Source: Candidatus Adiutrix sp.
GTDB taxonomy: Bacteria; Desulfobacterota; Desulfarculia; Adiutricales; Adiutricaceae
NCBI GenBank assembly: GCA_031263565.1
Contig: JAISFR010000045.1
Span: 1 to 43,367 of the forward strand
Reading direction: 5' to 3'
DNA length: 43,367 nt
A program made the translations under genes and the position numbers. Below the pieces are notes generated by a model. That model worked only from the letters and a program-made list of their open reading frames with translations. It had not been told where the DNA came from and made no database searches. Positions 7,603 through 15,883 of this stretch are shown here, piece after piece; within the stretch, counting starts at the first letter, position 1; each line of letters begins with the position of its first letter.

Positions 7603-8760
7603 CTACAGGGCCGCGTAATACAGTTGAATGATCTCTTCCTTGGTGGCCGGCCGGGGGTTGTTGCCGGGGCTGCCGCTGGCGATGGCGTCTTCGGCCATTT
7701 TGCCGACCACCGGGTCAAGCTTTTCTTTACTGACGCCCAGTTCGGTCAGGGTCGGCACCTGGAGTTGTTTGATGATCGCCTTGACCGCGGCCGCGCCGCT
7801 TTCGGCCGTCTTGACCTCATCGCCGAGATCGGGCAGGCCCATGGCCCGGGCCACCCCGGCGTAGCGCTGATAGTCGCCGGGGAGCGAAAAATCCATGACC
7901 ACGCCCAAAAGGCAGGCGTTGGAGACCCCGTGGGGCACATGGAAGAGGGCGCCCACCGGCCGGGACATGCCGTGGACCAGGGCCACCGAGGCGTTGGAAA
8001 AAGCCATGCCGGCCTGGAGCGAGCCCAGCATGGTCTGGCGGCGGGCTTCGATATTCCCGGGCTCGGCCCAGGCCAGGGGCAGGTTTTGCGAAATCAGGCC
8101 GACCGCGCTTAAGGCCAGAAGGTCGGTCATGGGCTGGGCCTTGCGGGAGACATAAGCCTCAATGGCGTGGGTCAGGGCGTCCAGGCCGGTGGCCGCGGTC
8201 AGCCCTTTGGGCATTTTAAGGGTCAGGAGCGGATCGACCAAAGCGGTTTTGGGCATCACCCGGGGGCTGGAGATGAGCATTTTAATGTCCCGCCGGGTGT
8301 CGGTGATGATGGTCACCGCCGTGGCTTCGCTGCCGGTGCCGGCCGTGGTCGGGATGGCGATGACCGGCAGACCCTCCAGGCTGAACTTGTCCGCGCCCAT
8401 GTAATCCTGAATGCGGCCGGGGTTGACGGCCATGGCGCTGACCGCCTTGGCCACGTCAATGGGGCTGCCCCCGCCGCAGGCGACCAGAACCTCTCCGCCG
8501 CTATCTTTCAGAAGGGCCAGGCATTCGTCGACATGGGCCAGGGTCGGTTCCTGGTTGACCCCGGAATAGATGGCGTAGTCCAGGCCTTCATCGCTCAGGG
8601 ATTTGGTGACGACGTCAATGGTCCCGGAGGAAACCAGAAAGGCGTCGGTGATGATTAAGACTTTCCGAGCTCCGAAGCGCCTGGCCTCGGCGCCGGTCCG
8701 TCGGGCGGCCTCCTCTCCGAAACAGATGGTCGGGGGGACTCGCAACACATTGACGCTCAT
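7603..8760 (-). CDS. Iron-containing (group III) alcohol dehydrogenase, adh2
   Basis: A second Fe-ADH, 385 residues, clearly divergent from adh1. It has the GGGSPID nucleotide-binding motif near 97, the GTGSEAT stretch, the ligand motif GLDALTHAIEA and the two later histidines in LVHGMSRP and HVPHGVSNA. The RBS AAGGAG precedes the ATG at 8760. It is first in an operon with the mmsA-like gene and is driven by a consensus promoter carrying the same upstream 15-mer as adh1. It may oxidise an omega-hydroxy acid or alcohol to the semialdehyde used by the next enzyme (inference). Confidence 0.93.
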   Translation of the reverse strand: MSVNVLRVPPTICFGEEAARRTGAEARRFGARKVLIITDAFLVSSGTIDVVTKSLSDEGLDYAIYSGVNQEPTLAHVDECLALLKDSGGEVLVACGGGSPIDVAKAVSAMAVNPGRIQDYMGADKFSLEGLPVIAIPTTAGTGSEATAVTIITDTRRDIKMLISSPRVMPKTALVDPLLTLKMPKGLTAATGLDALTHAIEAYVSRKAQPMTDLLALSAVGLISQNLPLAWAEPGNIEARRQTMLGSLQAGMAFSNASVALVHGMSRPVGALFHVPHGVSNACLLGVVMDFSLPGDYQRYAGVARAMGLPDLGDEVKTAESGAAAVKAIIKQLQVPTLTELGVSKEKLDPVVGKMAEDAIASGSPGNNPRPATKEEIIQLYYAAL

Positions 8761-8833
8761 GAACGGCTCCTTATCTTCCGGAAGCCCGGCTCAGGGGCGG
8801 CCGGTAATGATGAAATTGAGGTTGATGATTTTT

Positions 8834-8861
8834 ATTATAGCCAATTCGGGGTCCCTGTCAA
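8834..8861 (-). promoter_or_regulatory. Consensus sigma-70 promoter of adh2-mmsA
   Basis: Minus-strand TTGACA (8856-8861), 16-base spacer, TATAAT (8834-8839): both hexamers match the consensus perfectly. A TTGGCTAT element overlaps the -10 box and the full 15-mer lies 11 bases upstream of -35. Confidence 0.75.
8837..8844 (+). promoter_or_regulatory. ATAGCCAA element overlapping the adh2 -10 box
   Basis: Plus-strand ATAGCCAA (minus TTGGCTAT) overlaps the -10 hexamer of the adh2 promoter. Its orientation is opposite to the copy upstream of -35, so the two copies bracket the promoter. Confidence 0.45.
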
Positions 8862-8872
8862 CAAAATTTTAT

Positions 8873-8887
8873 AATGTTTGGCTATTT
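8873..8887 (-). promoter_or_regulatory. 15-base conserved upstream element of adh2
   Basis: Minus-strand AAATAGCCAAACATT, identical to 2343-2357 upstream of adh1, 11 bases upstream of the adh2 -35 box. Both intervening stretches contain AAAATTT. Confidence 0.6.
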
Positions 8888-8942
8888 AATGTAACTGCAA
8901 AAATTTTCTACGAATTTGTCCGCCTGGCCCTGGCGGTCAAAA

Positions 8943-10127
8943 TTACCTGATCTTCCAGTCCCTGAGTTTCCCGGCCACGGTCCGGGGGATTTCGGCGCCG
9001 AAGCGCAGGCTGCCGGGCCTTTCCGGGGGGCTGAGCCGTTTTTGGAAAAGCTCGTTCAGTTCCTGACGAAGAATGTGCTCGTCAGCTCCGGGCCTGGGCG
9101 CCACAAAGGCCTTCAGTCGTTCCCCCTCGCCGGGCTTCATCGGGCGCACCGCCGCTTCCAGCACCTGAGGGTGTTCTTGGATCAGAGCGGCCACCCGCCG
9201 GGGATAGACATTGACCCCGGCCACCTGTACGGCCATATCCAGGCGGCCGAGGGGCAGGAAGTGGCGGGGGCCATACCATCGCAGCCTGTCCGGCAGGGGC
9301 TGGAGCAGGCGGCCGCCTTCAGGGTTCGTCCGCTCCAGGTTCAGGTCGTCGGCCTTGCGCCAGTGACCGAGAAGCTGAAAAGGTCCGGGCGTTTTTCGCC
9401 AGCCCACGGCCCCGGTTTCCGAGGCGCCGTAAATTTCGGTCATTGACTGGAAGCCCCGCGAAGTCATTTCCTGAAAAAGGGCTTCCGGGCAGGGGGCGGT
9501 GGAGCTCAAGAGGCTGACCCCTTCGGGAGGCGAAGCGCTGAGGCGGCTCAGTAAAAGCGGAAAAATCAGCAGCAGGTCGCCCGGCCGCAGGGCCGCCATC
9601 ACCACGCTCGGCAGCGGGGCCACCGAAACAGCCGGAATTTTCAACCGGCCGGGCATCAGCAGCCCGAAAACCAGGCCAAAGGAATGCATCAGCGGCACGG
9701 TGGCCACCACCCGGTTGAGATGGCCGAAGAGTTGGGCGGTCTCTGAAATTTCCTGTCTCAAGAAGGCTTCGGAACTGGGGTGGGTTTGTGGTTCCCCGGT
9801 GGATCCGGAGCTGTGAAAAATTACCTGCCGCCGGCCGGCCAGCCACCTTTGCCGCAGTTCCCGGGCATAGTCGGCCAGGGTGAGCTCGGCCGGGGGCGGC
9901 GGAGCTTCCAGTCCGAAGAAGCCGGCCAGGTTCCGGTGCAGTGCAGGTATGGACTCAGCCGTATCCAGAAGTGTCGGCAGGCGCAGTTCGGCCGAGTTTT
10001 GCCAGTCTGGAATGGAGGGCGGCAGGCCTTTCAGCCGGCTATAAAACGACCAGATCCCGCTGTGGACCAGTTGGAGAAAATCGTCTTCACTCAAAAGAGC
10101 CGAAGCCCGGTCAAGGTCAAGGCTCAT
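8943..10127 (-). CDS. AMP-dependent acyl/aryl ligase of the APE-like cluster (ApeH-like)
   Basis: Adenylate-forming enzyme of 394 residues expected to activate the starter acid and load it on an acyl carrier protein or CoA. ANL-superfamily motifs run in order: the phosphate loop FHSSGSTGEPQTH (about 103-115), YGASETGAVGW, GRLDMAVQVAGVNVYPRRV and the C-terminal catalytic-lysine motif PRTVAGKL. It is shorter than typical acyl-CoA synthetases because the N-terminal part is small, as in ApeH-type ligases. The start overlaps the stop of the preceding gene by ATGA, so it is translationally coupled. It is the last gene of the minus-strand cluster. The aryl or acyl substrate cannot be read from the sequence. 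Confidence 0.82.
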   Translation of the reverse strand: MSLDLDRASALLSEDDFLQLVHSGIWSFYSRLKGLPPSIPDWQNSAELRLPTLLDTAESIPALHRNLAGFFGLEAPPPPAELTLADYARELRQRWLAGRRQVIFHSSGSTGEPQTHPSSEAFLRQEISETAQLFGHLNRVVATVPLMHSFGLVFGLLMPGRLKIPAVSVAPLPSVVMAALRPGDLLLIFPLLLSRLSASPPEGVSLLSSTAPCPEALFQEMTSRGFQSMTEIYGASETGAVGWRKTPGPFQLLGHWRKADDLNLERTNPEGGRLLQPLPDRLRWYGPRHFLPLGRLDMAVQVAGVNVYPRRVAALIQEHPQVLEAAVRPMKPGEGERLKAFVAPRPGADEHILRQELNELFQKRLSPPERPGSLRFGAEIPRTVAGKLRDWKIR

Positions 10128-10909
10128 GATCCGGCCTCCCGAGTTTGAATTTCAAGCCGGCCCGGGCCGCAGCGGACAGTCCGGGCCGGGTTCGGCGCCA
10201 GAAGCGAAGCCAGGCGCCAAGCCTGGGCCAGGGGCCCCTGGTCGCCGTAAGCCGGGGCGTTGAACTCGACTGGCGGCCCCTTTTGATCCGGAGAGCCCGG
10301 GCTCAGGCTTAAAAAAATCGCGCCGTCGCTCAGGGGTGGTGGGCCGCCCGGCCGGGCCAGTTTTTCGATTTCCGGCATCAGCCCGTAAATTTCGCCCAGC
10401 GCGCCCAACAGCACCGTGTCAGCCAGCCCGCCCTGCAGAAGCGCCCCGGCGGCCTCCAGGCCTTGGTGAAAATCATTCTGGGTCAGGGTCAGGGTCAGGC
10501 CCTGGATATCCAGATTCTGGCTTAAAATGGCGGCGCTCATGTTGGTCACCGAGTGGGAAAAGGCGGTGGGCGAGGCCAGGGGCGGCCCGTCGTCCAGCAA
10601 ACTGTCCAGAAATTCGAAAGTGCTGCCCACCGAAGCATAGGCCGTGACCAGCACCAGGGCCCTTTTTTCCGGGGGAACCAGGCCGGGCGCCAGGCCGGCC
10701 GCCGCCCGCAGGGCCAGTCGGGCCAGGCGGGGCGCCCGGCGCAGTTGGGTTCCGGGATAGAGAGCGGCCAGTTCCTTGAAATACGAAGGGTCACAGAGCC
10801 TGGCGGCCAGGTCGCCGTTAAATAGTTCAGACCAGCGGCGGCCGGCCCTGACCTCTTCGAGAGTCCCGGCCGGGCTCAGGCCGCCCAGGGCTTCAAGCTT
10901 CAGAAGCAT
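10124..10909 (-). CDS. Ketosynthase-like partner protein (PF13723-type, ApeC/chain-length-factor-like)
   Basis: 261 residues resembling the N-terminal half of a beta-ketoacyl synthase (AYASVGSTFEFLDSL, PTAFSHSVTNMSAAIL). At the place where the active-site cysteine would stand the sequence reads LTLTQNDFHQGLEA, without cysteine, so it probably does not condense. It may pair with an active ketosynthase and set chain length, as proposed for the KS-like partners of aryl polyene pathways. The ATG at 10909 overlaps the TGA of the upstream ketosynthase by one base and follows GGGGAGG. The frame is open much further upstream, but that stretch overprints the upstream ketosynthase and is rejected. Confidence 0.8.
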   Translation of the reverse strand: MLLKLEALGGLSPAGTLEEVRAGRRWSELFNGDLAARLCDPSYFKELAALYPGTQLRRAPRLARLALRAAAGLAPGLVPPEKRALVLVTAYASVGSTFEFLDSLLDDGPPLASPTAFSHSVTNMSAAILSQNLDIQGLTLTLTQNDFHQGLEAAGALLQGGLADTVLLGALGEIYGLMPEIEKLARPGGPPPLSDGAIFLSLSPGSPDQKGPPVEFNAPAYGDQGPLAQAWRLASLLAPNPARTVRCGPGRLEIQTREAGS

Positions 10910-12102
10910 CAGGCCCTCCCCAAGAGCAGCGCCGAGTTGCCCCCGCCAAAGCCCAGGGAGAGGCACAGGGCGGCCGAGCCCTTCAGAGACTCCAGCGGCC
11001 CGGAAGGGGCCAGCTTCAGTTCCGGGTCGGCCTCTTGAAAGCCCTGGCTGGCCGGCAGGCGGCCGCGGTTGAGGGCGGTCACGCCCAAGGCCGTTTCCAG
11101 GGCTCCGGCCGCCCCCAGGGTATGGCCGGTGGAGCCTTTCAGCGCCCAAAGAGGGGTGCCGGGTATTTCCTGGTTGACGGCCAGGGCTTCGGTGCGGTCA
11201 TTGTCCCGGGTGGCCGTGCCGTGGGCCTTGACAAAGGCCAGCTCCGCCGGACGGACGGCCGCCTGGCCCAGGGCGGCGGCGATAGCCCTTCTCAGGCCTC
11301 GAGCCTCAGGGTGGGGCGCGGTCAGGTGATGGGCGTCAGAAGCGGCGGCATAGGCCAAAAGGCGGGCCAGGGGCCGGGCGCCGCGGGCGCCGGCGCTGTC
11401 GGCCGATTCCAGCATCAGGGCGCCGGCGCCTTCGCCCAGGTTCAGGCCCTGGCGCCGACCGTCAAAGGGGCGGCAGGGTTCATCCGAATAAATCATCAGT
11501 CGGCGGAAGCCCACATAAGGCGTCAGGCTCAGGGCGTCGGCCCCGCCGGCCAGGACACGTTTGAAGCGCCCGGAACGGATCAGGGACAGCCCCAGGCCCA
11601 CGGCGTCGGCCCCGGAACAGCAGGCATTGCCGACCGTCCAGGTCGGCAGGCGCAGTCCCCAGCGCCGGGCCAGACCTTCAGCCGGATTATGTTCAAAAAA
11701 ATCGACAAAGCCCTGGCCGGGGCTGACCGCCCCCCGCCTCAGAGCGTCATAGTCTTTCAGAAAGTGAAGGGCATTGCCGGCCGTGCCGCCCATGATCAGG
11801 CCGCCGCCTTCGGCCAGTTCGGCGGCCGCAATTCCGGCCTGGGCCAGGGCCTCCCGACCGGCGGCCTCAGCCAGGTCCAGGCTGTCGCGGGCGCTGTGGC
11901 GGAAGCCCTCGGGGAAGCAGTCGTCCGGGAGGCTGAAGGCCGGATGCCCCAGGCCTTCAAGATTCCGGAACTCGGTCAGGGCCAGGAGCCGGGCCGGGGG
12001 CTTCGGTCCGGCCCGGCGCCCGGCCAGAAGACTGGCCCAGATTTCCTCAATATTACGGCCGGCCGCGCAGAGGCCGCCCAAGCCGGTCACCCAGACTTCC
12101 AT
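10909..12102 (-). CDS. Beta-ketoacyl-ACP synthase (FabF/ApeR-like), first active copy
   Basis: Condensing enzyme of 397 residues with the complete catalytic triad: C161 in GNACCSGAD, H294 in KAHGTATRDND and H327 in KGSTGHTLGAAG. The protein starts MEVWVTGLGG, matching the usual KS N-terminus; an ATG ten codons upstream is less likely, and a GGGGA stretch precedes the chosen one. It is coupled to the KS-like partner downstream, which suggests a heterodimer that extends a polyene chain. It differs clearly from the second KS in this cluster (22301-23593), so the two probably handle different steps. Confidence 0.9.
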   Translation of the reverse strand: MEVWVTGLGGLCAAGRNIEEIWASLLAGRRAGPKPPARLLALTEFRNLEGLGHPAFSLPDDCFPEGFRHSARDSLDLAEAAGREALAQAGIAAAELAEGGGLIMGGTAGNALHFLKDYDALRRGAVSPGQGFVDFFEHNPAEGLARRWGLRLPTWTVGNACCSGADAVGLGLSLIRSGRFKRVLAGGADALSLTPYVGFRRLMIYSDEPCRPFDGRRQGLNLGEGAGALMLESADSAGARGARPLARLLAYAAASDAHHLTAPHPEARGLRRAIAAALGQAAVRPAELAFVKAHGTATRDNDRTEALAVNQEIPGTPLWALKGSTGHTLGAAGALETALGVTALNRGRLPASQGFQEADPELKLAPSGPLESLKGSAALCLSLGFGGGNSALLLGRA

Positions 12103-12192
12103 CTGATATCCCCAACCGAAAACTGCCCGCATCCGTCCGGAATGTTGCAGTTAAAAACTGTCGTTTGAATTTAGGTTCCATTGAAAGCCAGC

Positions 12193-12450
12193 TCAAGCCT
12201 GGGCCCGCCGCTCGGCAATGAAGGCGGCCAGGCGGTCTACGCTGCCGAAGGCCTCCCTGGCCTCTTCCATGTCTTTGATCAGCACGCTGAAGCGCTTTTG
12301 CAGCAAGACCACCAATTCCACGGCGTCCAGGGAGTCCAGCCCCAGTCCTTCGCCGAAGAGGGGCGCGGCGTCCTCGATCTCTTCGGGACTCAGGTCTTCC
12401 AGGTGCAGGTCCTCAACCAGGTATTTTTTAAGCTCGCTCTTCAGGTCCAT
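12193..12450 (-). CDS. Acyl carrier protein 1
   Basis: 85 residues with the phosphopantetheine attachment serine S40 in the GLGLDSLDAVEL motif. It carries the growing or starter acyl chain of the APE-like pathway. The start at 12450 follows AAGGAG seven bases upstream and lies 23 bases inside the preceding acyltransferase gene, so the two are coupled. A 90-base gap then precedes the ketosynthase gene, one of the few real gaps in the cluster. Confidence 0.93.
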   Translation of the reverse strand: MDLKSELKKYLVEDLHLEDLSPEEIEDAAPLFGEGLGLDSLDAVELVVLLQKRFSVLIKDMEEAREAFGSVDRLAAFIAERRAQA

Positions 12451-13354
12451 TCTTTTTCTCCTTGTTAAGCCACATATCATAAAAATTGAAAAACTGGTAG
12501 GGCTCTTCCTCAATAAACTCATTGAGGACCTGGACAAAGTCTTGGGCGTAAGGCCGAAGGCTTTCCAGATCCCGGCCCGAGGCCGGCCGGGGGCGGATGA
12601 CCCGGCGCAGTTCCCCGGCCACCCGTCCCGGCCCCAGGCGGCGGGTCAGGACCACGGCCAGGGGGGCCGACAGGCGCGCGGCCAGATAATAGGGCGCGGC
12701 CGGCAGCCGTATTTCGCCGCCCAGAAAGGGAACGGTCAGGGTGAAGGCTTCGGCCGGGCCGGCCCGGTCCCCCATGACGCAGACCAGCTCTCCGGCCAGA
12801 AGGGCCGCGCTCATGGCCGCCAGGGCTTCCGAGGGCCGGGCCGTGTCAATGATCTTGGGCGCCGGGCCGCCCGGGCGGTGCTCGAAGAAATGCCGGTCCA
12901 CATCCAGGTCCTGCCGTTTCTGGACAATGTTGACCGGCCGGCCCAGCCCCTCCAGCCAGCCGAAGCCGCTCTGCCAGGCGCCGGCATGGGCGGTCAGAAT
13001 AATCAGGCCCCGGCCTTCGGCCGAGAGCTGCCGCAGTCGGGCCGCCCCGTTATGCGGGTCTTCAAGGCTGAAAGTCCCGGTCAGACCCAAAACGGCCCGA
13101 TCCAGGAGCACCCGGCCGAATTCCAGATTCAGCCTGAAGGCTCTCCGCCAGGCCGCCAAACGGCGGTCGCCGGGAAAGCGGCGGCTCAAATAGGGCCGGG
13201 AACGGCCAAAAACATCAGGCCTGAGGCTGTAGTAAAAGACCACCGGATGAAGCAGCCAGTAAGCCGGGCCCGGCCCGAAGAGACTGATCAGCCGGTAGAA
13301 AATCTGATGCTGAAAACGGGAGCCCAGACTGCGGCTTGACCACTGAGAGCTCAT
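12428..13354 (-). CDS. LpxL/HtrB-family acyltransferase
   Basis: Membrane-associated acyltransferase of 308 residues related to lipid A late acyltransferases. In APE pathways such enzymes are thought to join the polyene acyl chain to a lipid or sugar anchor. The motif after strand IILT reads H-A-G-A-W-Q, so the usual Asp/Glu of the HX4(D/E) motif is Gln here; I checked the codon (CAG). The conserved MGDRAGPAEA and PFLGG motifs are intact. It starts with an ATGA overlap on the glycosyltransferase gene. In some APE clusters glycosyltransferase and acyltransferase are one fused protein; here they are separate but coupled. Confidence 0.85.
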   Translation of the reverse strand: MSSQWSSRSLGSRFQHQIFYRLISLFGPGPAYWLLHPVVFYYSLRPDVFGRSRPYLSRRFPGDRRLAAWRRAFRLNLEFGRVLLDRAVLGLTGTFSLEDPHNGAARLRQLSAEGRGLIILTAHAGAWQSGFGWLEGLGRPVNIVQKRQDLDVDRHFFEHRPGGPAPKIIDTARPSEALAAMSAALLAGELVCVMGDRAGPAEAFTLTVPFLGGEIRLPAAPYYLAARLSAPLAVVLTRRLGPGRVAGELRRVIRPRPASGRDLESLRPYAQDFVQVLNEFIEEEPYQFFNFYDMWLNKEKKNGPEERA

Positions 13355-14520
13355 GCTTCGGTCCCCGCTTCGTTTTTTTCAAGGCCCCGGGCCAGCAGGG
13401 CGGCGACCACATAGACCAGCCAGGCCAGAAGAGCCCCCAGGAGCGGCCCGCCGACCAGCGCGCCCATAAACCAGTCGCCCAGGCGCTGGAAAGCCTCCCG
13501 GCCCAGGGTCTGCCAGGAAATGTCGGTCAGCCAGATCCCGCGGCGCAGATAATGGCCGACCTCTATGCAGAAGGCCGGCATCAGGGGCGGCAGACAGGCG
13601 TGGCTGACGGCCAGGGCCCAGAGCCGGTTCAATTTGAAATAGGCGATCAGAAAGAGCATCAGAAAACTCTGGAAACCCAGAATTGGCAGGCAGCAGACCA
13701 CTATGGGGACCAAGGTGCTCAGGGCCAGCGACCAGGCCGTGGCCCGGTCGGCCAAGAGCCTTTTCAAGGCTTTCAGGGGCCGGCGCACGCTGACCCGCTC
13801 CCCGGGCCCCCAGGCCAGTTGCCGGAAGGGCACCGGAATCAGGGCCCGGATGGTCAGGCGGGTATTGAGAACCGTGATGCGCAGATTGTCCCTGAAGGCC
13901 TGGAAGTGGGAGACCCGCTCGGCGGCCGGGGGGTAGTGGACCGAAACCGGGATTTCCACAATTTCGAAACCGGCCCAGGCGGCGTTGACCAGCACCTCGA
14001 TTTCAAAGGAGTAGCGCTGGTCCCAGAGCCGCAGCTTTTCCAGGGCCGCCCGGGGGTAGGCCCTATAGCCGCTTTGCATATCGTCCACCCGGCGGCCGGT
14101 CTGCAGATAGATCCAGAATTCGGAGAAACGGCGGCCGAAGCGCGAGGAAAAGGGCACATTGGGGTTGTCTTCGAAATCACGGACCCCGACAATGAAAGCC
14201 CGGGGGGCCGTATGGATGGCGCCGATGAATTTCGGGAGCTCGGCCGGATCGTGCTGGCCGTCGGCGTCCAGAGTGACGAGATGGCTGAAGCCCTTTTCCC
14301 GGGCCCAGGCCGCCGCGCTCAGAATGGCCGCGCCCTTGCCCCGGTTTTCCGGGTGCCTCAGGACTTCGAGCTCAAGCCCGGCCAGAAGAGGGGCCACCGG
14401 TTCCAAACTGCCGTCGTCCAGCACCAGCAGATGGGGGTGGACGGCCAGCACGCCTTCGGCCACCTGTCTGAGGGTCGCCGGGTGGTTATAGACCGGAATG
14501 ACTGCCAGGATATCAGGCAC
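13351..14520 (-). CDS. Family 2 glycosyltransferase fused to a DUF2062 membrane domain
   Basis: 389 residues. The N-terminal 230 are a GT-A, DPM1-like glycosyltransferase: IPVYNHPATL, LDDGS, the DADGQHDP metal-binding motif and RVDDMQSGYRAYP. The C-terminal part (about 255-375) is a DUF2062 domain with several membrane helices. It probably transfers a sugar to a lipid-linked product at the inner membrane. It starts with GTG at 14520 inside the last eight bases of the radical SAM gene and ends with an ATGA overlap on the acyltransferase gene, so it is translationally coupled on both sides. Confidence 0.88.
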   Translation of the reverse strand: MPDILAVIPVYNHPATLRQVAEGVLAVHPHLLVLDDGSLEPVAPLLAGLELEVLRHPENRGKGAAILSAAAWAREKGFSHLVTLDADGQHDPAELPKFIGAIHTAPRAFIVGVRDFEDNPNVPFSSRFGRRFSEFWIYLQTGRRVDDMQSGYRAYPRAALEKLRLWDQRYSFEIEVLVNAAWAGFEIVEIPVSVHYPPAAERVSHFQAFRDNLRITVLNTRLTIRALIPVPFRQLAWGPGERVSVRRPLKALKRLLADRATAWSLALSTLVPIVVCCLPILGFQSFLMLFLIAYFKLNRLWALAVSHACLPPLMPAFCIEVGHYLRRGIWLTDISWQTLGREAFQRLGDWFMGALVGGPLLGALLAWLVYVVAALLARGLEKNEAGTEA

Positions 14521-15883
14521 GGCGGCCTCGCCGGGTTCCCGCGCCGATGAGGGTGTCCCAGAGTATGCCCCGAAAGCCCAGGCGGCGCAGGGCCCGGGTC
14601 TGTTCCGCAGCCCGGTTGGCCGGGTAGAGACGGTCGCGCCGGGCGCCGAAGGCCCGGCGCAGGCGGGCGTCCAGCCGGGCGGGGGCCAGTTGGGGCGAGA
14701 AATAGAAGAGGGGGCGGTCCAGGCAGCCGTCGGCCGGGACCAGACCTTCGCGGAAAGCCAGATCGAAAAGCGGGGTGCGGGGATAGACCGACAGGCCGGC
14801 CGCCGCGAAGACCACCCCGTCGCGCAGTTCTTCCAGATTGCGCAGCCCTTCTTCCACAGTGGCCTCGTTTTCGCCGGGCCCCCCGAAAATGATGTAGTGG
14901 GCGGCCGGGACTCCGGCCGCCCGGCAGTTTTCCTGAAGGCGGCGCACCAGGTCGAAGCGGAACGGTTTGTTCAGCCCGGCCAGGGTGGCGTCGCAGGCCC
15001 CGTCAGTGCCGAATTCCAGGCCCGAGGCCCCGGAGGCCTTGATCAGCCGCAAATCTTCGCGGCTCAATTCGGCCGGCTGGAAAAAGGCCGTCCATCTAAT
15101 TTTCAGTCCGGAAGAAGCCAGGGCCTCCAGCAGTTCCCGCCAATAGCCCCGGGGGTCGTTGAAAACCGCGTCGGCAAAGGCCACCTGCGGCGAGTCCAGA
15201 TGCCGGGCCAGAAAACGCAGATCATCCAACACTTCAGCCGCCGGGCGGGGCCGGATGCGGCGGCCTTCCAGGAGCGGATAGGAGCAGTACAGGCAGTTCA
15301 GGGGGCAGCCCCGCTTGCTCTGAACGCCGATCAGCCCCCCGGCCGCATCGTAGGCCCGCACTAGGTCCGGGTCATAATAGGCGGCCAGTTGTCGGGCCAC
15401 CGGGCCGGAGGCCGGCTGAAGGCCGGGCCGGGCCCGGCCGGCGTTCAGTTCATTGAGAAAGGCCGGCCAAATTTCTTCGCCTTCGCCGGGGAGCCCGTAG
15501 TCGGCCCCGCTGAGCCTGAGAACCTGCTCGGGCATCAGGCTGAAGCCCGCGCCGCCCAGAACCAGCGGCGCCTTGGTCAGGCGGCGGAGTTCGGCCACCA
15601 GGCTTTTGAGGATATCCAGGCTCCAGTCTTCCCCGGCGTCGCTGCTGTCGGCGCTTTCCAGGTTCCTCAGCGACAGGCCCAGGCAGTCAGGTTGAAATTC
15701 ATTGATATGGGCGGCCAGACGGGCCGGATCATAGCCGCCGCTGAACTGATTGTCGGCCAAAAGGTCCACCAGACGCGCCTGATGGCCGTTCTGTCGGGCC
15801 AGCTCGGCCGCCGCCGAAGCCCCCAGGGGATAAACCGGGTAAGGAAGCTGGAAGAAATTGGCCGACAGGATCATCACCCGCAT
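14513..15883 (-). CDS. Radical SAM protein with B12-binding-type N-terminal domain
   Basis: 456 residues. The first 150 look like a cobalamin-binding Rossmann domain (GASAAAELARQNGHQARLVD, VLGGAGFSLMPEQ). The radical SAM core carries CxxxCxxC at C193, C197 and C200 (GCPLNCLYC), followed by the FGTDG and IIFGGPGE strands. Members methylate unactivated carbons, or cyclise or rearrange substrates. It is embedded with 8- and 10-base overlaps inside the APE-like cluster, so it probably tailors the head group or chain. This gene is not part of the standard APE set. The start at 15883 is chosen over an open upstream frame that overprints the thioesterase gene; ATG at 15874 is an alternative. Confidence 0.85.
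   Translation of the reverse strand: MRVMILSANFFQLPYPVYPLGASAAAELARQNGHQARLVDLLADNQFSGGYDPARLAAHINEFQPDCLGLSLRNLESADSSDAGEDWSLDILKSLVAELRRLTKAPLVLGGAGFSLMPEQVLRLSGADYGLPGEGEEIWPAFLNELNAGRARPGLQPASGPVARQLAAYYDPDLVRAYDAAGGLIGVQSKRGCPLNCLYCSYPLLEGRRIRPRPAAEVLDDLRFLARHLDSPQVAFADAVFNDPRGYWRELLEALASSGLKIRWTAFFQPAELSREDLRLIKASGASGLEFGTDGACDATLAGLNKPFRFDLVRRLQENCRAAGVPAAHYIIFGGPGENEATVEEGLRNLEELRDGVVFAAAGLSVYPRTPLFDLAFREGLVPADGCLDRPLFYFSPQLAPARLDARLRRAFGARRDRLYPANRAAEQTRALRRLGFRGILWDTLIGAGTRRGRRA

Noticed and set aside
8915-8942. Terminator behind the AMP ligase gene
   Set aside because: CCGCC/GGCGG can pair, but the stem is short and no T-run follows on the minus strand, so read-through towards adh2 cannot be excluded.
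10909-11149. N-terminal extension of the KS-like protein
   Set aside because: It overprints the active ketosynthase; a coupled ATG at 10909 with a good ribosome site gives the family-like start.
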